Shown: positions 34,661 to 45,466, numbered from the stretch's first letter. The stretch is DNA of 64,000 nt from Cytobacillus gottheilii (GCF_900166665.1 NZ_LT800494.1:2917049-2981048), one strand, 5' to 3'. A program made the numbers and translations. The notes: generated from the letters alone by a model not told the origin.

Positions 34661-34714
34661 GCCTAAACTAGAACCTCTTAGATAGATTTATCTTTAAGAG
34701 GTTCTCGTTTAGGC
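34661..34714. repeat. Long imperfect hairpin in the ftsZ-spoIIGA spacer
   Basis: GCCTAAAC-TA-GAACCTCTTA pairs with TAAGAGGTTC-TC-GTTTAGGC, about 18 base pairs with a small internal loop. There is no T-run on either side; role unknown, possibly a boundary between ftsZ and the spoIIG operon. Confidence 0.55.
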
Positions 34715-34732
34715 GTTAGAGTCTTTTACAAT

Positions 34733-34767
34733 AAAAAAACCTCGGGACAATTCATCCCGAGGGTGGT
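34733..34767 (-). terminator. Terminator of the ftsAZ transcript
   Basis: Minus-strand stem CCTCGGGATGAATTGTCCCGAGG followed by TTTTTTT, about 16 bases after the ftsZ stop. Confidence 0.9.
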
Positions 34768-34782
34768 ATTCAATCTTTTTGT

Positions 34783-35940
34783 TTATCTTCTGCGATTGCG
34801 GTTGCGTAAGAATGTTGGTATATCTAGTGTATCTTCAGCATTATTTGTAGAAGTCGTGCGCACTGGCTCCTGCTGAGGCTCCTCACGCTTCGGCTGCTCG
34901 CGTTTCACCGCACCTGCTCCAGTTCCTGCGCCCATTGCTGGTTTTTGCTGGCCAAATGATGGTCTGCTTGGTTTAGGCTGAGCAGCCTCTTCATTAAATC
35001 CAGTAGCAATAACTGTTACAACAATTTCGTCCTTAAGATTTTCATTAATAACAGAACCGAAAATCATGTTTACATCGTGATCCGATGCAGAGGCAACAAT
35101 ATCTGCTGCTTCTTGAACCTCATATAAACTAAGGTTTGAGCCGCCTGTAATATTCATAAGAACACCTTGCGCTCCGTCAATTGAAGTTTCTAGTAATGGA
35201 GAAGAAATCGCTTTTTTAGCAGCTTCAGTTGCACGGTTATCACCTGATGCAATCCCAATCCCCATTGATGCAGAACCTTTATTGGACATAATGGTTTTTA
35301 CGTCAGCAAAGTCAAGGTTGATTAATCCAGGAACAGCGATGAGTTCAGAAATACCTTGAACCCCTTGGCGAAGCACATTATCTGCTTCACGGAAAGCTTC
35401 AAGCATTGGAGTGCTTTTATCCACAATTTCTAAAAGACGGTCATTTGGAATGACAATTAATGTATCCACAGCTTCTTTCATAGAAGCGATGCCGCCTGCT
35501 GCTTGTGTTGATCTTTTTCTTCCTTCGAATGTGAAAGGTCTTGTCACAACACCAACTGTTAAAGCTCCTAAATCTCTAGCGATCTGAGCAATAACTGGTG
35601 CAGCTCCTGTACCTGTTCCGCCGCCCATTCCAGCAGTAACGAACACCATGTCGGCACCTCTAAGTGCCTCTTCAAGCTGTTCTTTGCTTTCTTCCGCAGC
35701 TTTTTTACCTACTTCAGGGTTAGCTCCAGCTCCTAGACCTCTAGTAAGCTTTCCGCCAATCTGCATCTTCACTTCAGCTTTTGATAGATTTAATGCTTGC
35801 GCATCTGTATTTACGGCTATAAAGTCAACACCTTGAACACCATGTTCAATCATCCGGTTAACCGCATTGTTACCGCCGCCGCCAACGCCGATTACTTTTA
35901 TCGTTGCTAATGAGTCTAAATTTGTATCAAATTCTAACAT
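34783..35940 (-). CDS. ftsZ: FtsZ, tubulin-like division GTPase
   Basis: 385 residues. The tubulin signature [13 protein letters not shown] (about 104-116), the N-terminal [13 protein letters not shown], and the T7-loop region [11 protein letters not shown] are present. After a variable Pro/Gln-rich linker, the conserved C-terminal tail [16 protein letters not shown] is the docking peptide for FtsA, SepF and others. Start ATG with AGGAGG upstream. Forms the Z ring. Confidence 0.98.
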   Translation of the reverse strand: MLEFDTNLDSLATIKVIGVGGGGNNAVNRMIEHGVQGVDFIAVNTDAQALNLSKAEVKMQIGGKLTRGLGAGANPEVGKKAAEESKEQLEEALRGADMVFVTAGMGGGTGTGAAPVIAQIARDLGALTVGVVTRPFTFEGRKRSTQAAGGIASMKEAVDTLIVIPNDRLLEIVDKSTPMLEAFREADNVLRQGVQGISELIAVPGLINLDFADVKTIMSNKGSASMGIGIASGDNRATEAAKKAISSPLLETSIDGAQGVLMNITGGSNLSLYEVQEAADIVASASDHDVNMIFGSVINENLKDEIVVTVIATGFNEEAAQPKPSRPSFGQQKPAMGAGTGAGAVKREQPKREEPQQEPVRTTSTNNAEDTLDIPTFLRNRNRRR

Positions 35941-35994
35941 GACAAATCCTCCTAAATCGATATCCTAGCGAACACTATTTCGCTTGCTAAAAGC

Positions 35995-37278
35995 CTATTC
36001 GAAAAAGTATCCGAAGAACTTTTTTACTCTCGATGTAATTTTTTCTTCCGGCTGCTTCTCCGGCTTTGCTTTTGGTTGCGGTTGTTTTTGAACTCTTCTT
36101 TCCTTTGCTTCAGTGCTTGCGACTGGAGTGTTCATCTTCCTGCCCTGCACCTTCGCATTTTTATAGGCGAATTTTATCAATCCGACCGCGGTCGTATACT
36201 GTGGCTCTCGTACACCAATATAATCAGGTATAGCGATTCGAACGCGGTTCTGGAAAATAACCTGAGCCAATTCGAGTATACCTTGTGAATTGGCAACTCC
36301 TCCTGTCAGCACATATCCGCCAGGAAGGTCGTATGCTCCAAGACGCTTTACTTCATGTTGAATCAGGTCAAAGATTTCTTCCAATCTAGCTTCTATAATA
36401 TCAGAAATTTCAAGTTGATTAAATTGCTGATGTTGATCACTGCCAATAATCGGAACACTGAATACCTCTTCTTCAGAAGCATGATCATAAAATGCATACC
36501 CGTATTTAATTTTTATTTTCTCAGCATCTTCTGTTGAAGTGCGCAAGCCAATTGAAAGGTCTTTTGTAATATGGTCTCCTCCAACCGGCAGTACACTGGT
36601 TCCTTTTAAGATCCCCTGTTCAAACAAAGTCACGGTTGTTGAGCCGCCGCCAATATCTACTAGAGCAACTCCAAGATTTTTTTCATCCTTTGATAGGGCA
36701 AAAGCTCCAGCTGCTAAGGGCTGCAGGCTAATATCGACTATTTCAAGACCGGCACGCTCTACACAGCGCAAAGTATTATGTAAAATTGTTTTAGAGCCAG
36801 TGATAATAGTTCCTTCCATTTCAAGCCTTACACCAATCATGCCGCGCGGGTCACTTATTTCATCCAAACCGTCAACAATAAACTGTTTCGGAATGACATC
36901 AATAATGTCCCGTTCTGGAGGAATGGATACAACTTGTGCTGCATCTATTACTCTTGCAACATCTTCATCTGATATTTCCCTGTTTTCACTGGATACTGCT
37001 ACTACACCATGTGAGGGCTGAAGCATGACATGGTTGCCAGTGATCCCCACAATTACGCTTCTAATTTCCATGCCAATCATACGCTCGGCTTGTTCAATTG
37101 CCCGTTTTATGGAATGAACGGTTTCATCTATATCAACAATGGAGCCTTTTCTTAACCCTTCAGACTTTACATTGCCAACACCTATAATATTTAAAGAGTC
37201 ATTGACCATTTCACCAATGATAACTTTTACACTGGATGTACCGATGTCAAGACTTACATATATTTCGTTGCTGTTCAT
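35995..37278 (-). CDS. ftsA: FtsA, actin-like membrane tether of the Z ring
   Basis: 427 residues. Actin-fold phosphate loops SLDIGTSSVKVIIG and ALVDIGGGSTTVTLF, adenosine motif LTGGVANSQGI, and a C-terminal amphipathic helix (RVKKFFGYFFE) for membrane binding. ATG at 37278 (MNSNEIYVSLD) has GGAGGTG upstream; a longer frame start lies outside the expected homology. Upstream is repeat A copy 5, which separates it from sbp. Confidence 0.97.
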   Translation of the reverse strand: MNSNEIYVSLDIGTSSVKVIIGEMVNDSLNIIGVGNVKSEGLRKGSIVDIDETVHSIKRAIEQAERMIGMEIRSVIVGITGNHVMLQPSHGVVAVSSENREISDEDVARVIDAAQVVSIPPERDIIDVIPKQFIVDGLDEISDPRGMIGVRLEMEGTIITGSKTILHNTLRCVERAGLEIVDISLQPLAAGAFALSKDEKNLGVALVDIGGGSTTVTLFEQGILKGTSVLPVGGDHITKDLSIGLRTSTEDAEKIKIKYGYAFYDHASEEEVFSVPIIGSDQHQQFNQLEISDIIEARLEEIFDLIQHEVKRLGAYDLPGGYVLTGGVANSQGILELAQVIFQNRVRIAIPDYIGVREPQYTTAVGLIKFAYKNAKVQGRKMNTPVASTEAKERRVQKQPQPKAKPEKQPEEKITSRVKKFFGYFFE

Positions 37279-37352
37279 TCTCTGGCACCTCCTTCTGCAA
37301 TTCGTTCTATTGAACAACAAATGTATTTCTAATTTGATTTCTGCAGTGCTGT

Positions 37353-37482
37353 TCTTCACTTCAGGGTACTCGCTTTCCGCGGGGCGGGTGGTGAGCCTCC
37401 TCGGCGCTTTTGCACCTGCGGGGTCTCAACTTCCCACTCTTCCCGCAGGAGTCTCGTACCCTTCCGTTTCGACCAGCACAAG
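37353..37482 (+). repeat. Repeat A, copy 5
   Basis: CTTCACTTCAGGGTACTCG, CTTTCCGCGGGGCGGG, TGAGCCTCCTCGGCGC, CACCTGCGGGGTCTCAAC and CCCGCAGGAGTCTCGTACC boxes. It is in the sbp-ftsA spacer, where no such element lies in B. subtilis. The remaining 37483-37688 is AT-rich with no gene seen. Confidence 0.8.
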
Positions 37483-37688
37483 TTAATGTGTACTATAATT
37501 CAACTGCTTCGAATAAGCATCGAATGATAACATAATAAAAGCTATTCTAAAGTAATTTTTCATTTACTGCTATATATACTATAAATAATAAGGGATCAAG
37601 CAGACCAGCCTCTTTATTTATAATCATTTATTTACAGCATAATACTCTACTAATTCGTCAGAAGTTAGACTATTCCCTTTTTTAAAAC

Positions 37689-38051
37689 TTAATTTTTTTC
37701 AGTTTTTTCACGGGGGATAGACCACTTGGTTAGCAGGATTCTTCTGATGACTGCTATGTTTTGAAAGAGCCTGACACCAAAGGCGAATACTGCTGCTAAG
37801 TACAAGTCTACACCAAGATGTACACCTAGGAAAGCTAAACTTGCTGCAAGGATGATATTAAAGAAAAAGCCTGATACAAAGACCTTTTCATCGTAAATAT
37901 TCTGCAGCTGTGCGCGTATTCCTCCGATTAATGTATCAAGAGCTGCTAATACAGCAATAGATAGATAATTAGAATACTCGGCCGGAATTCTAATATCAGC
38001 CATCAGTCCAAAAAAGACACCTATTATAAGGCCTAACACAGGCAGCCACAT
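37689..38051 (-). CDS. sbp: Sbp, small basic membrane protein (DUF1290)
   Basis: 120 residues, three to four membrane helices, basic C-terminus (RRILLTKWSIPREKTEKN). Matches the family pattern MWLPVLGLIIGVFFGLM and AALDTLIGGIRAQLQNIYDEKVF. Overlaps the ylxX stop by one base. Function unknown; its place before ftsA is conserved in Bacilli. Confidence 0.9.
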   Translation of the reverse strand: MWLPVLGLIIGVFFGLMADIRIPAEYSNYLSIAVLAALDTLIGGIRAQLQNIYDEKVFVSGFFFNIILAASLAFLGVHLGVDLYLAAVFAFGVRLFQNIAVIRRILLTKWSIPREKTEKN

Positions 38052-38779
38052 TACGATTTTCCTCCTTTGTCAGGCTCTACAAGTTCCAAGTCTCGGATAC
38101 GAATACTATCCTCATAAGCCGGGATGGTTATGGCAGATTCCGGTTTGGCAATCTTCACCCGCAAATTATCAATAAAAAATTCTTCAGCCGATTTTGATAC
38201 TTGCATACGATTATATAGTTTTTCAGCGGCTTGTCTATTTTCTGCTATAACTTTTATTTCAATCGGAAAATCATTTAGGGAATATCCATTGATTTTTGTT
38301 TCTCCGTTTATGTCTCGGATGACCGTTGTGTTTATAACACGCTGACCCCCTATTGAAACATGAAGTGCATCATACATATTCAGTTCATTTAGTAACCTCT
38401 TCAGCAGATCAGGAGATAAAGTTGTGACCTCTGTTCCCATCAGCAGATCCTCATAAACTGGTTCTATCGTCAATATAATGCCGAAGCCTTCGATTTTACT
38501 TAAACCGGCCTCTTTCTTGAGTTCCTCAAGTGTATCGCGCAGTGCCAGCTCCCTGCTCTGCTCCCTTTCTGATTCATATTGAGAAAGAATATCCTCTTGA
38601 GAACGTATTTCCCTTAACAACTGTACTTGTATGTCCTTCTCTTTCTCAAGATCCTCCCTTAGCTGCCAAGTATCTCTCGTATCACGGACAATCGGTTCTT
38701 GTACGGTATTGAATTGCAAGGCAAGCATAAAGCCGACAATAATTGTAATAAAGGTAAAGCTCATCCACTTCTTGTCCAC
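38051..38779 (-). CDS. YlxX-like DUF881 protein
   Basis: 242 residues. One N-terminal membrane helix (WMSFTFITIIVGFMLALQF), a coiled coil (about 40-90), then the DUF881 domain (GFGIILTIEPVYEDLL, LNMYDALHVSIGGQRVINTTVIRDINGETKINGY). GTG at 38779 has AGGTGG eight bases upstream; the GTG at 38806 has none at the right distance. A DUF881 paralogue follows upstream. Function unknown; likely a division-linked envelope protein. Confidence 0.85.
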   Translation of the reverse strand: MDKKWMSFTFITIIVGFMLALQFNTVQEPIVRDTRDTWQLREDLEKEKDIQVQLLREIRSQEDILSQYESEREQSRELALRDTLEELKKEAGLSKIEGFGIILTIEPVYEDLLMGTEVTTLSPDLLKRLLNELNMYDALHVSIGGQRVINTTVIRDINGETKINGYSLNDFPIEIKVIAENRQAAEKLYNRMQVSKSAEEFFIDNLRVKIAKPESAITIPAYEDSIRIRDLELVEPDKGGKS

Positions 38780-38921
38780 GGTATTTACCACCTTGCTTTC
38801 ACACACCTATTTTATGTGGACATTTATTTTACGATCTGTAATCCTAAATCATTTTTCATATTGCATCATATTTATTTGTGTCCCGCTTTTAGGAGAAAGC
38901 AAATACGTTCACCAAGAAAAC

Positions 38922-39632
38922 TTAACTTCCGTAGATCGGCTCCATCACAATTTCTTGTTTTGTTTCTAATGAGAATAATATATTATCATTCACTAAGCGA
39001 TCTTTTACACCGCCGGTTAAATTTAACGCTGAAGCCATAACATCCGCATCGCCGATCGCTGAAATGACAAATGGTGCTGGATGCTGGTAGCCATCCACTT
39101 CTATAACAGGACCATTGCATAAAATATACGAATTTGCTTTCAGCCTTTGTCCATTTATCGAAATCGCTGACGCTCCTGATATATATAGCTCATTAATCAC
39201 GCGAAAAACATGATGTTCATGAACGATATAATTATTAATGTTTTCTTCATTTGGATCATAATTTCCGTCAGATAGCCTGACTTCTACCCCTTGGCCTTTT
39301 ACTTTCACTTTTCCAAGATACATCCGATATTTTTCAGCATCTTCTGCCATGTTAAAATAAATCTGCTCTTCTTCTGCAAAACTTTTTTCAATATCTTGGA
39401 TTGTTTCTTGATTTGCATTTAAGTCTTTTTGCAATAACCGGTTCTTCTCTTCCACTTCTACAATTTGGTTACGGAGATTCAAGTCTCTTTCCCATTGCTT
39501 GGTAGAAATATCAGCTGCTTCATTTTCGCCATTTGTTAATCGAAATGAGAAGGTTAAGATAAACCCCAGTACAAGAAATACAAGCGAAAAAATAACTTGT
39601 CTACCCTTCACCTTCTGTTTCCTCGTCAACAC
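38922..39632 (-). CDS. YlxW-like DUF881 protein
   Basis: 236 residues with an N-terminal membrane helix (VIFSLVFLVLGFILTFSF), a coiled coil (LRNQIVEVEEKNRLLQKDLNA) and a DUF881 domain (GVEVRLSDGNYDP, INELYISGASAISINGQRLKANSYILCNG). GTG at 39632 with GAAGGGG six to seven bases upstream is preferred over the longer 39674 start. It overlaps the divIB 3' end by 32 bases. Confidence 0.85.
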   Translation of the reverse strand: MLTRKQKVKGRQVIFSLVFLVLGFILTFSFRLTNGENEAADISTKQWERDLNLRNQIVEVEEKNRLLQKDLNANQETIQDIEKSFAEEEQIYFNMAEDAEKYRMYLGKVKVKGQGVEVRLSDGNYDPNEENINNYIVHEHHVFRVINELYISGASAISINGQRLKANSYILCNGPVIEVDGYQHPAPFVISAIGDADVMASALNLTGGVKDRLVNDNILFSLETKQEIVMEPIYGS

Positions 39633-40389
39633 TCTCAGCCCCTTCTTCTTCAAAAGCTTTAAAATAAGAGCCAACTTCTAAGTCAATAATCCCTTTTTGA
39701 TTTGCATCAAGCTGACTTACGATTGAAGGATAATGTGCCATTTTTTCTGAGAAACTTCTGAGCGTAGCACTTACTTCAAATCCATCATTCATAAATAACT
39801 GAACATGAAATCGATCGGTTTCCTTTGGGCGATAATGGACTTCTGAAATTGAATTTTGAATTTCAACTGGCAGGTCTTCTAATTCCTGTATCATCAATTC
39901 AAGGGGTTCGCCTTCATCAAAGCCAATTAGAATCGGTGCATTTGCCGGAATTTCACCAGCTTGTCCTTTAATCGTTTTACCGTTTTCCAGTACAGGCTTA
40001 TATTCTTTTCCGTTCATTATGTATGCAATTCTTTTCATTTCATCGACCGTAATGCTAACTGTTCCAGGCAGCCTGGTGGTGACTTGAACATTCTTCACCT
40101 CAGACATTTCTTTTACCTTTTTCTCAATCTCCTGCTCATCTATTTCCCATATATTCGCCGTTTGCGAAATACCACTGTTTTTAATAATCTCTTCAGTGCT
40201 GTAAATAGTATTGCCTTTCACTACTATTTCTTTCACATGACTTAACGAAGATTGAAAATAGATCACGAATACAATCAAAATAAAAAACAGGATCAGCAGA
40301 AAAATAAGTCTTCGATTTGCTTTCTTTTTCCTCTGCTCTTTCAACTTAGGTATGCGATCTTCCAGAGATACTAATTTTCCATTACTCAT
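39601..40389 (-). CDS. divIB: DivIB/FtsQ cell-division protein
   Basis: 262 residues. A cytoplasmic basic start (RIPKLKEQRKKKANRR), one membrane helix (about 27-47), then a POTRA domain (VKEIVVKGNTIYSTEEIIKNSG) and FtsQ-type beta domain, ending in an acidic tail. Forms the DivIB-DivIC-FtsL complex at the septum. Confidence 0.94.
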   Translation of the reverse strand: MSNGKLVSLEDRIPKLKEQRKKKANRRLIFLLILFFILIVFVIYFQSSLSHVKEIVVKGNTIYSTEEIIKNSGISQTANIWEIDEQEIEKKVKEMSEVKNVQVTTRLPGTVSITVDEMKRIAYIMNGKEYKPVLENGKTIKGQAGEIPANAPILIGFDEGEPLELMIQELEDLPVEIQNSISEVHYRPKETDRFHVQLFMNDGFEVSATLRSFSEKMAHYPSIVSQLDANQKGIIDLEVGSYFKAFEEEGAESVDEETEGEG

Positions 40390-40549
40390 TCTTTTTCACC
40401 TCTCAAATAAAGCATGTCATTTATTCCAAATTGGAATTTTTATCATCAAAGAGAGGGATAACGGCACGCATATACATGCCGCTATAACTGTAAAATTCCA
40501 ATACATTATTATATCACAATATATGGAATATGGGAGGAATATCCCCCTG

Positions 40550-41458
40550 TTACTTTCGACCTATTATTTCTACTTCTGTCTCTAAAGACACGTTGTATTC
40601 ATTTTGGATTTTGTCTTTTGCATATTGAATTAAGTCCAATACATCCTGTGCTGTAGCATTTCCAGTATTGACAATAAAATTGCCGTGCATATCAGAAATT
40701 TGCGCACCGCCAATTGTATAGCCTTTTAGACCTGCCTCTTCAATAAGTCTTCCTGCAAATTGAGGCAGCGGATTTCGAAAGATGCTCCCAGCACATTTAT
40801 AGTTCCATGGCTGAGTATCTTTGCGGTAATCTTTGTTTTTTTGCATTTCAGCAAAAATTTCATCCTTATTGCCTTCTTCAACTTCAAAAATCGCTTCAAG
40901 TACAATGCCAGGACGTTCTTTTTGCAATACAGATGTCCGGTAGGAAAACATCATTTCTTCATTTGTAAGCCACTGCATTTGGCCATCTTCAAATAAAATG
41001 TGAGCACTTTTTAAAATCTTAGATATATCCGAACCATGTGCACCTGCATTCATATAGACTGCTCCGCCTACAGAACCAGGTATTCCGCTTGCAAATTCAA
41101 GTCCTGAATAGCCTTTTCTGCTAATCTGGGTAGACAATGCAACAATCGAATATCCAGCTCCTACTTTTAGCTCTGAGCCTTGTAAGTCCATGTGATCGAG
41201 ACCGCGTCCTAATTTAATAACAGCTCCTTCGATCCCCTTATCAGAAATAAGCAAGTTTGATCCTCTGCCAATTGCCGTCCATTTGAAATTATGTTTTTTT
41301 ATAAGCTCCATGATTTGGCTTAAACCTTCAACAGAAGATGGTTCTATATAAAGATCAGCTGGTCCGCCAATTTTCATTGTTGTATGGTTTGCAAGCGGCT
41401 CATTTTCTTTGATTTTGCCTGCATTTAATGTCTGTAGCTCTCCGATAAACTCTTTCAT
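40550..41458 (-). CDS. murB: UDP-N-acetylenolpyruvoylglucosamine reductase
   Basis: 302 residues, type II MurB. FAD-binding [47 protein letters not shown] and the catalytic region CAGSIFRNP (Ser/Cys) are visible. Makes UDP-MurNAc. Confidence 0.97.
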   Translation of the reverse strand: MKEFIGELQTLNAGKIKENEPLANHTTMKIGGPADLYIEPSSVEGLSQIMELIKKHNFKWTAIGRGSNLLISDKGIEGAVIKLGRGLDHMDLQGSELKVGAGYSIVALSTQISRKGYSGLEFASGIPGSVGGAVYMNAGAHGSDISKILKSAHILFEDGQMQWLTNEEMMFSYRTSVLQKERPGIVLEAIFEVEEGNKDEIFAEMQKNKDYRKDTQPWNYKCAGSIFRNPLPQFAGRLIEEAGLKGYTIGGAQISDMHGNFIVNTGNATAQDVLDLIQYAKDKIQNEYNVSLETEVEIIGRK

Positions 41459-41512
41459 ACATACCTGCCTTTCGATTGCTGTTTTTCAATTATAGTTTAT
41501 GCAGTGATTGGG

Positions 41513-42616
41513 CTATTTGCGCTTGGCAGCACTTAGCTCCTTCATCAGACGATAAAGCTGGTGTGCCGCATCAGGTATCCCCAGCTCTTTCGATTGCTTC
41601 TTCATCTGCTCAATTTTTTCTTCATTGATTAAAATATGATCAATCTGCTCAACCAATTTTTTTCCTGTTAAATTCTTCTCCAGCAATAATTCCGCTGCTC
41701 CGTGATCACTTAAAGCTCTTGCATTTTTTTCCTGATGATTATTGGTTACATAAGGACTTGGAATTAAGATGCTCGGAATTCCCAGCGAAGTGAGCTCGGC
41801 TAATGTCGTGGCACCAGCACGGGTTACCGCTAAATCAATGCCCGCAAGCACTTCAGGCATGTTATGAATAAAAGGCTTAATGATTACATTAGCAGGGTTT
41901 CCAACTAGCTCGACTTCCTTTTTGACATCTTCAAAGTGAGCATCACCTGTCACATATAAAAGCTGATATGGCTTCGAACCAAATTCAGCAAGTGATTTCA
42001 CTACTGCTTCATTGATCGGTCTAGCCCCTCTGCTTCCGCCAAAAATAAGAACTGCAGGTGTTTTGGTGTTTAAGCCAGCTGAAAGCCTGCCCTGAATTCC
42101 ATCTTGACCAAGAACTTCCGAAGCCCTGGGATTTCCTGTGAGTATAACCTTTTTCTCAGGGAAAAAGGCTTTTGCCTCTTCAAAGCAGACGGCAACTCGG
42201 TCGACATACTTACTTAAAAATTTATTTGTTAGTCCAGGCACACTATTTTGTTCATGAATAACCGTTGGAATGCCTAGCTTAGCCGCAGCGTAAACAACCG
42301 GCCCGCATACATAGCCACCAGTGCCAATTACCACATCTGGCTTAAATTCCTTCAGCATTTGCTTGCTGTCTTTTACACCTTTTAAAAAACGCATAATTGT
42401 TTTTACATTATCCAGTGAGAGCTTTCGTTTAAAGCCAGTTATATGGATGGATTTAAAAGGGATATTCTCTCTTGGGACAATTTTGCTTTCTAAGCCTTTT
42501 TCTGTCCCTATGTATAAAAATTGCGCATCTTTATGCTCTTTTCTAATTTCTCTAATTAAGGCCAGCGCAGGATATATATGCCCTCCTGTACCGCCGCCGC
42601 TTACTGCAATTTTCAT
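41513..42616 (-). CDS. murG: MurG, UDP-GlcNAc:undecaprenyl-PP-MurNAc-pentapeptide GlcNAc transferase
   Basis: 367 residues, GT28. N-terminal [14 protein letters not shown] (acceptor-binding glycine loop), [10 protein letters not shown], and the donor site [15 protein letters not shown] and [15 protein letters not shown]. Peripheral enzyme that forms lipid II on the inner membrane leaflet. Confidence 0.97.
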   Translation of the reverse strand: MKIAVSGGGTGGHIYPALALIREIRKEHKDAQFLYIGTEKGLESKIVPRENIPFKSIHITGFKRKLSLDNVKTIMRFLKGVKDSKQMLKEFKPDVVIGTGGYVCGPVVYAAAKLGIPTVIHEQNSVPGLTNKFLSKYVDRVAVCFEEAKAFFPEKKVILTGNPRASEVLGQDGIQGRLSAGLNTKTPAVLIFGGSRGARPINEAVVKSLAEFGSKPYQLLYVTGDAHFEDVKKEVELVGNPANVIIKPFIHNMPEVLAGIDLAVTRAGATTLAELTSLGIPSILIPSPYVTNNHQEKNARALSDHGAAELLLEKNLTGKKLVEQIDHILINEEKIEQMKKQSKELGIPDAAHQLYRLMKELSAAKRK

Positions 42617-42887
42617 AATTTCACCTCAAAGTTAATTGTTGTCTCACATTGTTGTAGGTTCATAAAATTTGAAGGAAAGAAAAAACCATATCCTCCACTT
42701 TACCCTATTCTACTATATTTAAAACACTATGAAGAAATGGAAAACATAATGTCATGCAAATGTAATGAATCTGGAAACAGAAACGCTTTTTCTCCATCTA
42801 GATTAAATACTTAGATCCTGTTACAATCCAATTTACATAGATTCATGGTAATTGTAAAATGATTTCTGTTTTAATCCGCTTTTTTCA
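42617..42887. other. Spacer between spoVE and murG
   Basis: AT-rich with the spoVE terminator at its left edge. I found no supported gene or clear promoter pair, though the murG promoter is expected here. Confidence 0.3.
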
Positions 42888-42918
42888 CACAAAAAAACCC
42901 TGCAAAAGTACAGGGTCA
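42888..42918 (-). terminator. Terminator after spoVE
   Basis: Minus-strand stem ACCCTGTACTTTTGCAGGGT followed by TTTTTTTG, just past the stop codon. Confidence 0.85.
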
Positions 42919-42920
42919 GA

Positions 42921-44021
42921 TCAATAACGAGCGTATCGGCTTATATTCAGCAAAACACCGATCGCCATCAGCATTAATGTTAAGGAAGAACCTCCGTAGC
43001 TCAAAAATGGCAATGTAATTCCGGTAACAGGCATTAAACCAGTAACAACGCCAACATTAATCATTACCTGAATCGCAACCATTGCAATGATGCCAACTGC
43101 AAGAAAGCTTCCGTATAAATCAGGTGCACCTAACGCGATGCGAATACCTCTCCATAATAACAAGGCAAATAATAAAATAACAAACGATCCGCCAATAAAT
43201 CCAAGCTCCTCAGAAAGGATGGCAAAAATGAAATCGGTCTGCGGTTCAGGCAGGTAGAAGAACTTCTGTCTGCTTTGTCCGAGTCCTAATCCAAATAATC
43301 CTCCCGGCCCAATTGCATACAAGGATTGAATGATTTGAAAGCCGCTTCCGAGCGGGTCTTCCCATGGATCTAAAAACGAGGTGATCCGCTTCATTCGATA
43401 TGGAGCAGAGAGAACAAGTGCCACAAAGCCGGCAACCCCTATTAAACCCAGCATGACAAAGTGACTAATCCGGGCACCAGCAACAAAAATCATCACTACA
43501 CATGTACCCATCATCACTGTACCGGTCCCTAAGTCAGGCTGCATCATGATCATGGCGAATGCCAGAAAAGCAAGTCCAAGCGAAGGTGCAAGTCCTTTTT
43601 TAAAGGACGTGATCAGTTTCTGCCTCTCTGATAAAAACTTTGCCATAAACACAATCATAGCCAGTTTCATAAACTCAGAGGGCTGAACAGAAAATGCACC
43701 GACACCAATCCAGCTTCTGGATCCATTTCGTACATTTCCTACTCCAGGAATCAAGACAAGCACTAGCATAACAAAACAAACAATGATAATAAGCTTGGCC
43801 CATGTTCGCCATGTCCAGTAATCAACGTTCATGATAAAAAACATAGCGACAACGCCTGCGACCGCAAATAGCAATTGCCTTTTGGCAAAAAAGAAAGAGT
43901 CATCAAATTTATAATCCGCCCAAATGGCACTGGCACTGTAAACCATTGTCAGTCCAACCGCAAGCAAGGATAAAGTAATGATGATCAATATTAGGTCTGG
44001 AGTCGTTTTTTTTGTCGGCAA
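42921..44021 (-). CDS. spoVE: SpoVE, SEDS-family peptidoglycan polymerase
   Basis: 366 residues, the length of B. subtilis SpoVE. About ten membrane helices. MVYSASAIWADYKFDDSFFF, NVDYWTWR, QPDLGTGTVMMG and LPFLSYGGSS are SEDS motifs; the start of the protein closely follows SpoVE. Polymerises lipid II in spore cortex synthesis with the transpeptidase SpoVD. TTG at 44021 is chosen because GAGGTG lies six bases upstream; longer in-frame starts have no such site. Confidence 0.93.
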   Translation of the reverse strand: MPTKKTTPDLILIIITLSLLAVGLTMVYSASAIWADYKFDDSFFFAKRQLLFAVAGVVAMFFIMNVDYWTWRTWAKLIIIVCFVMLVLVLIPGVGNVRNGSRSWIGVGAFSVQPSEFMKLAMIVFMAKFLSERQKLITSFKKGLAPSLGLAFLAFAMIMMQPDLGTGTVMMGTCVVMIFVAGARISHFVMLGLIGVAGFVALVLSAPYRMKRITSFLDPWEDPLGSGFQIIQSLYAIGPGGLFGLGLGQSRQKFFYLPEPQTDFIFAILSEELGFIGGSFVILLFALLLWRGIRIALGAPDLYGSFLAVGIIAMVAIQVMINVGVVTGLMPVTGITLPFLSYGGSSLTLMLMAIGVLLNISRYARY

Positions 44022-44112
44022 TGCAAACACCTCTAACGGAAGTATTAGGGCTGCAGGAATGATTGCCGAAACTGCGGGTAAGAACAAATTGAAGATTCAG
44101 CAGACAAGCCCT

Positions 44113-45465
44113 TTACTTAAGCTTATGCACCGCATCTATAAAAATGTCTCCTCTAACCTCAAAAGTTTTATATTGATCCCAGCTTGCACAAGCTGGTGAG
44201 AGCAAAATAACATCGTTAGCTTCAGACAGATCAAAAGCGGCCGGCACAGCCTTTTCAACATTATCGACACGTTGAATCATTTTTATTCCGGCTTCCCTTG
44301 CTGCCTTTTCAATTTTTCCAGCCGTTTCTCCAAAAGTAACTAATGCCTTTACTCCTTTTAGCGACGGCACAAGCTCGTCAAATTCATTGCCGCGGTCTAA
44401 CCCGCCAGCAAGCAGAATAATCGGCTCATGAAAGGCCGCTAATGCATTCTGTGTAGCAAGGATATTGGTTGCTTTCGAATCATTATAAAAACTTCTGCCG
44501 GATACTTCGCCGACGAATTGCAGACGGTGTTTAACACCTGTGAATGTATTCAATACCTGAAAAATAGCTTCATTGCTGACACCCGACAGCTTTGATGCCG
44601 CAACAGCAGACAAAATATTTTCGAGATTATGAGCTCCAGGCAGTTTAATATCCTTGATCTCCATAATCCTTTCCCCATTGAATAGAAGCCAGCCATCATT
44701 TGTATAGGCACCGTGATTAAGCTCATTGTGAGGTGAAAAAGGGATCCGTTCAGCATTTGATCCTTCACTTACAGCCACGACCTCATTTTGATCACCGTTA
44801 TAAATAAAATAATCAACTGCTGTTTGATTTTTGGTAATGAGTGCTTTAGCTTTAACATACTCATTCTTCGTTCCATGATAATCTAGATGTGCATCATACA
44901 GATTTGTAAGAATAGCCGTTTTTGGTTTGAATTCATCTATGCCCATCAGCTGGAATGAAGATAACTCAATCACGATGGTATTATCATTCGTTGCAATTTG
45001 GGCAACCTCTGAAGCAACTGTTCCAATGTTTCCTGCAATAAGCGGCTTTTTCCCGCCGGCAAGCAGCATTTCATAGATAAGAGTCGTCGTCGTTGTTTTT
45101 CCATTTGTCCCTGTAATGGCGATAAATGGCGCCTCGCTGATTTGATAGGCTAGTTCAACCTCCGTTATGACAGGAATTCCTCTCGCAAATGCCCCTTCTA
45201 TCATAGGATTATGATACGGAATTCCGGGGTTTTTCACGATCAGCTCAAAGCCTTCATCAAGCAAATCAATTGGATGTGAACCGCAAATAACCGTAATGCC
45301 CTGCTGCAGCAAACCTTGCGCCTCTGGATTTTCAGACAATGGCTTATAGTCATTAACCGTCACAAATGCACCAAGTTTATGTAATAGCGAAGCTGCACTG
45401 ACTCCGCTCTTCGCCAAACCAAGCACTAATATTTTTTTATGAAGATAGCGATTGACCTGTTTCAC
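44113..45465 (-). CDS. murD: UDP-N-acetylmuramoyl-alanine--D-glutamate ligase
   Basis: 450 residues. ATP-binding [15 protein letters not shown] (about residue 115), the substrate-binding His in YDAHLDYHG and C-terminal LLSPACASWDQYKTFEVRGD are typical. Adds D-Glu. Two bases separate it from mraY. Confidence 0.97.
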   Translation of the reverse strand: MKQVNRYLHKKILVLGLAKSGVSAASLLHKLGAFVTVNDYKPLSENPEAQGLLQQGITVICGSHPIDLLDEGFELIVKNPGIPYHNPMIEGAFARGIPVITEVELAYQISEAPFIAITGTNGKTTTTTLIYEMLLAGGKKPLIAGNIGTVASEVAQIATNDNTIVIELSSFQLMGIDEFKPKTAILTNLYDAHLDYHGTKNEYVKAKALITKNQTAVDYFIYNGDQNEVVAVSEGSNAERIPFSPHNELNHGAYTNDGWLLFNGERIMEIKDIKLPGAHNLENILSAVAASKLSGVSNEAIFQVLNTFTGVKHRLQFVGEVSGRSFYNDSKATNILATQNALAAFHEPIILLAGGLDRGNEFDELVPSLKGVKALVTFGETAGKIEKAAREAGIKMIQRVDNVEKAVPAAFDLSEANDVILLSPACASWDQYKTFEVRGDIFIDAVHKLK

Positions 45466-45466
45466 T

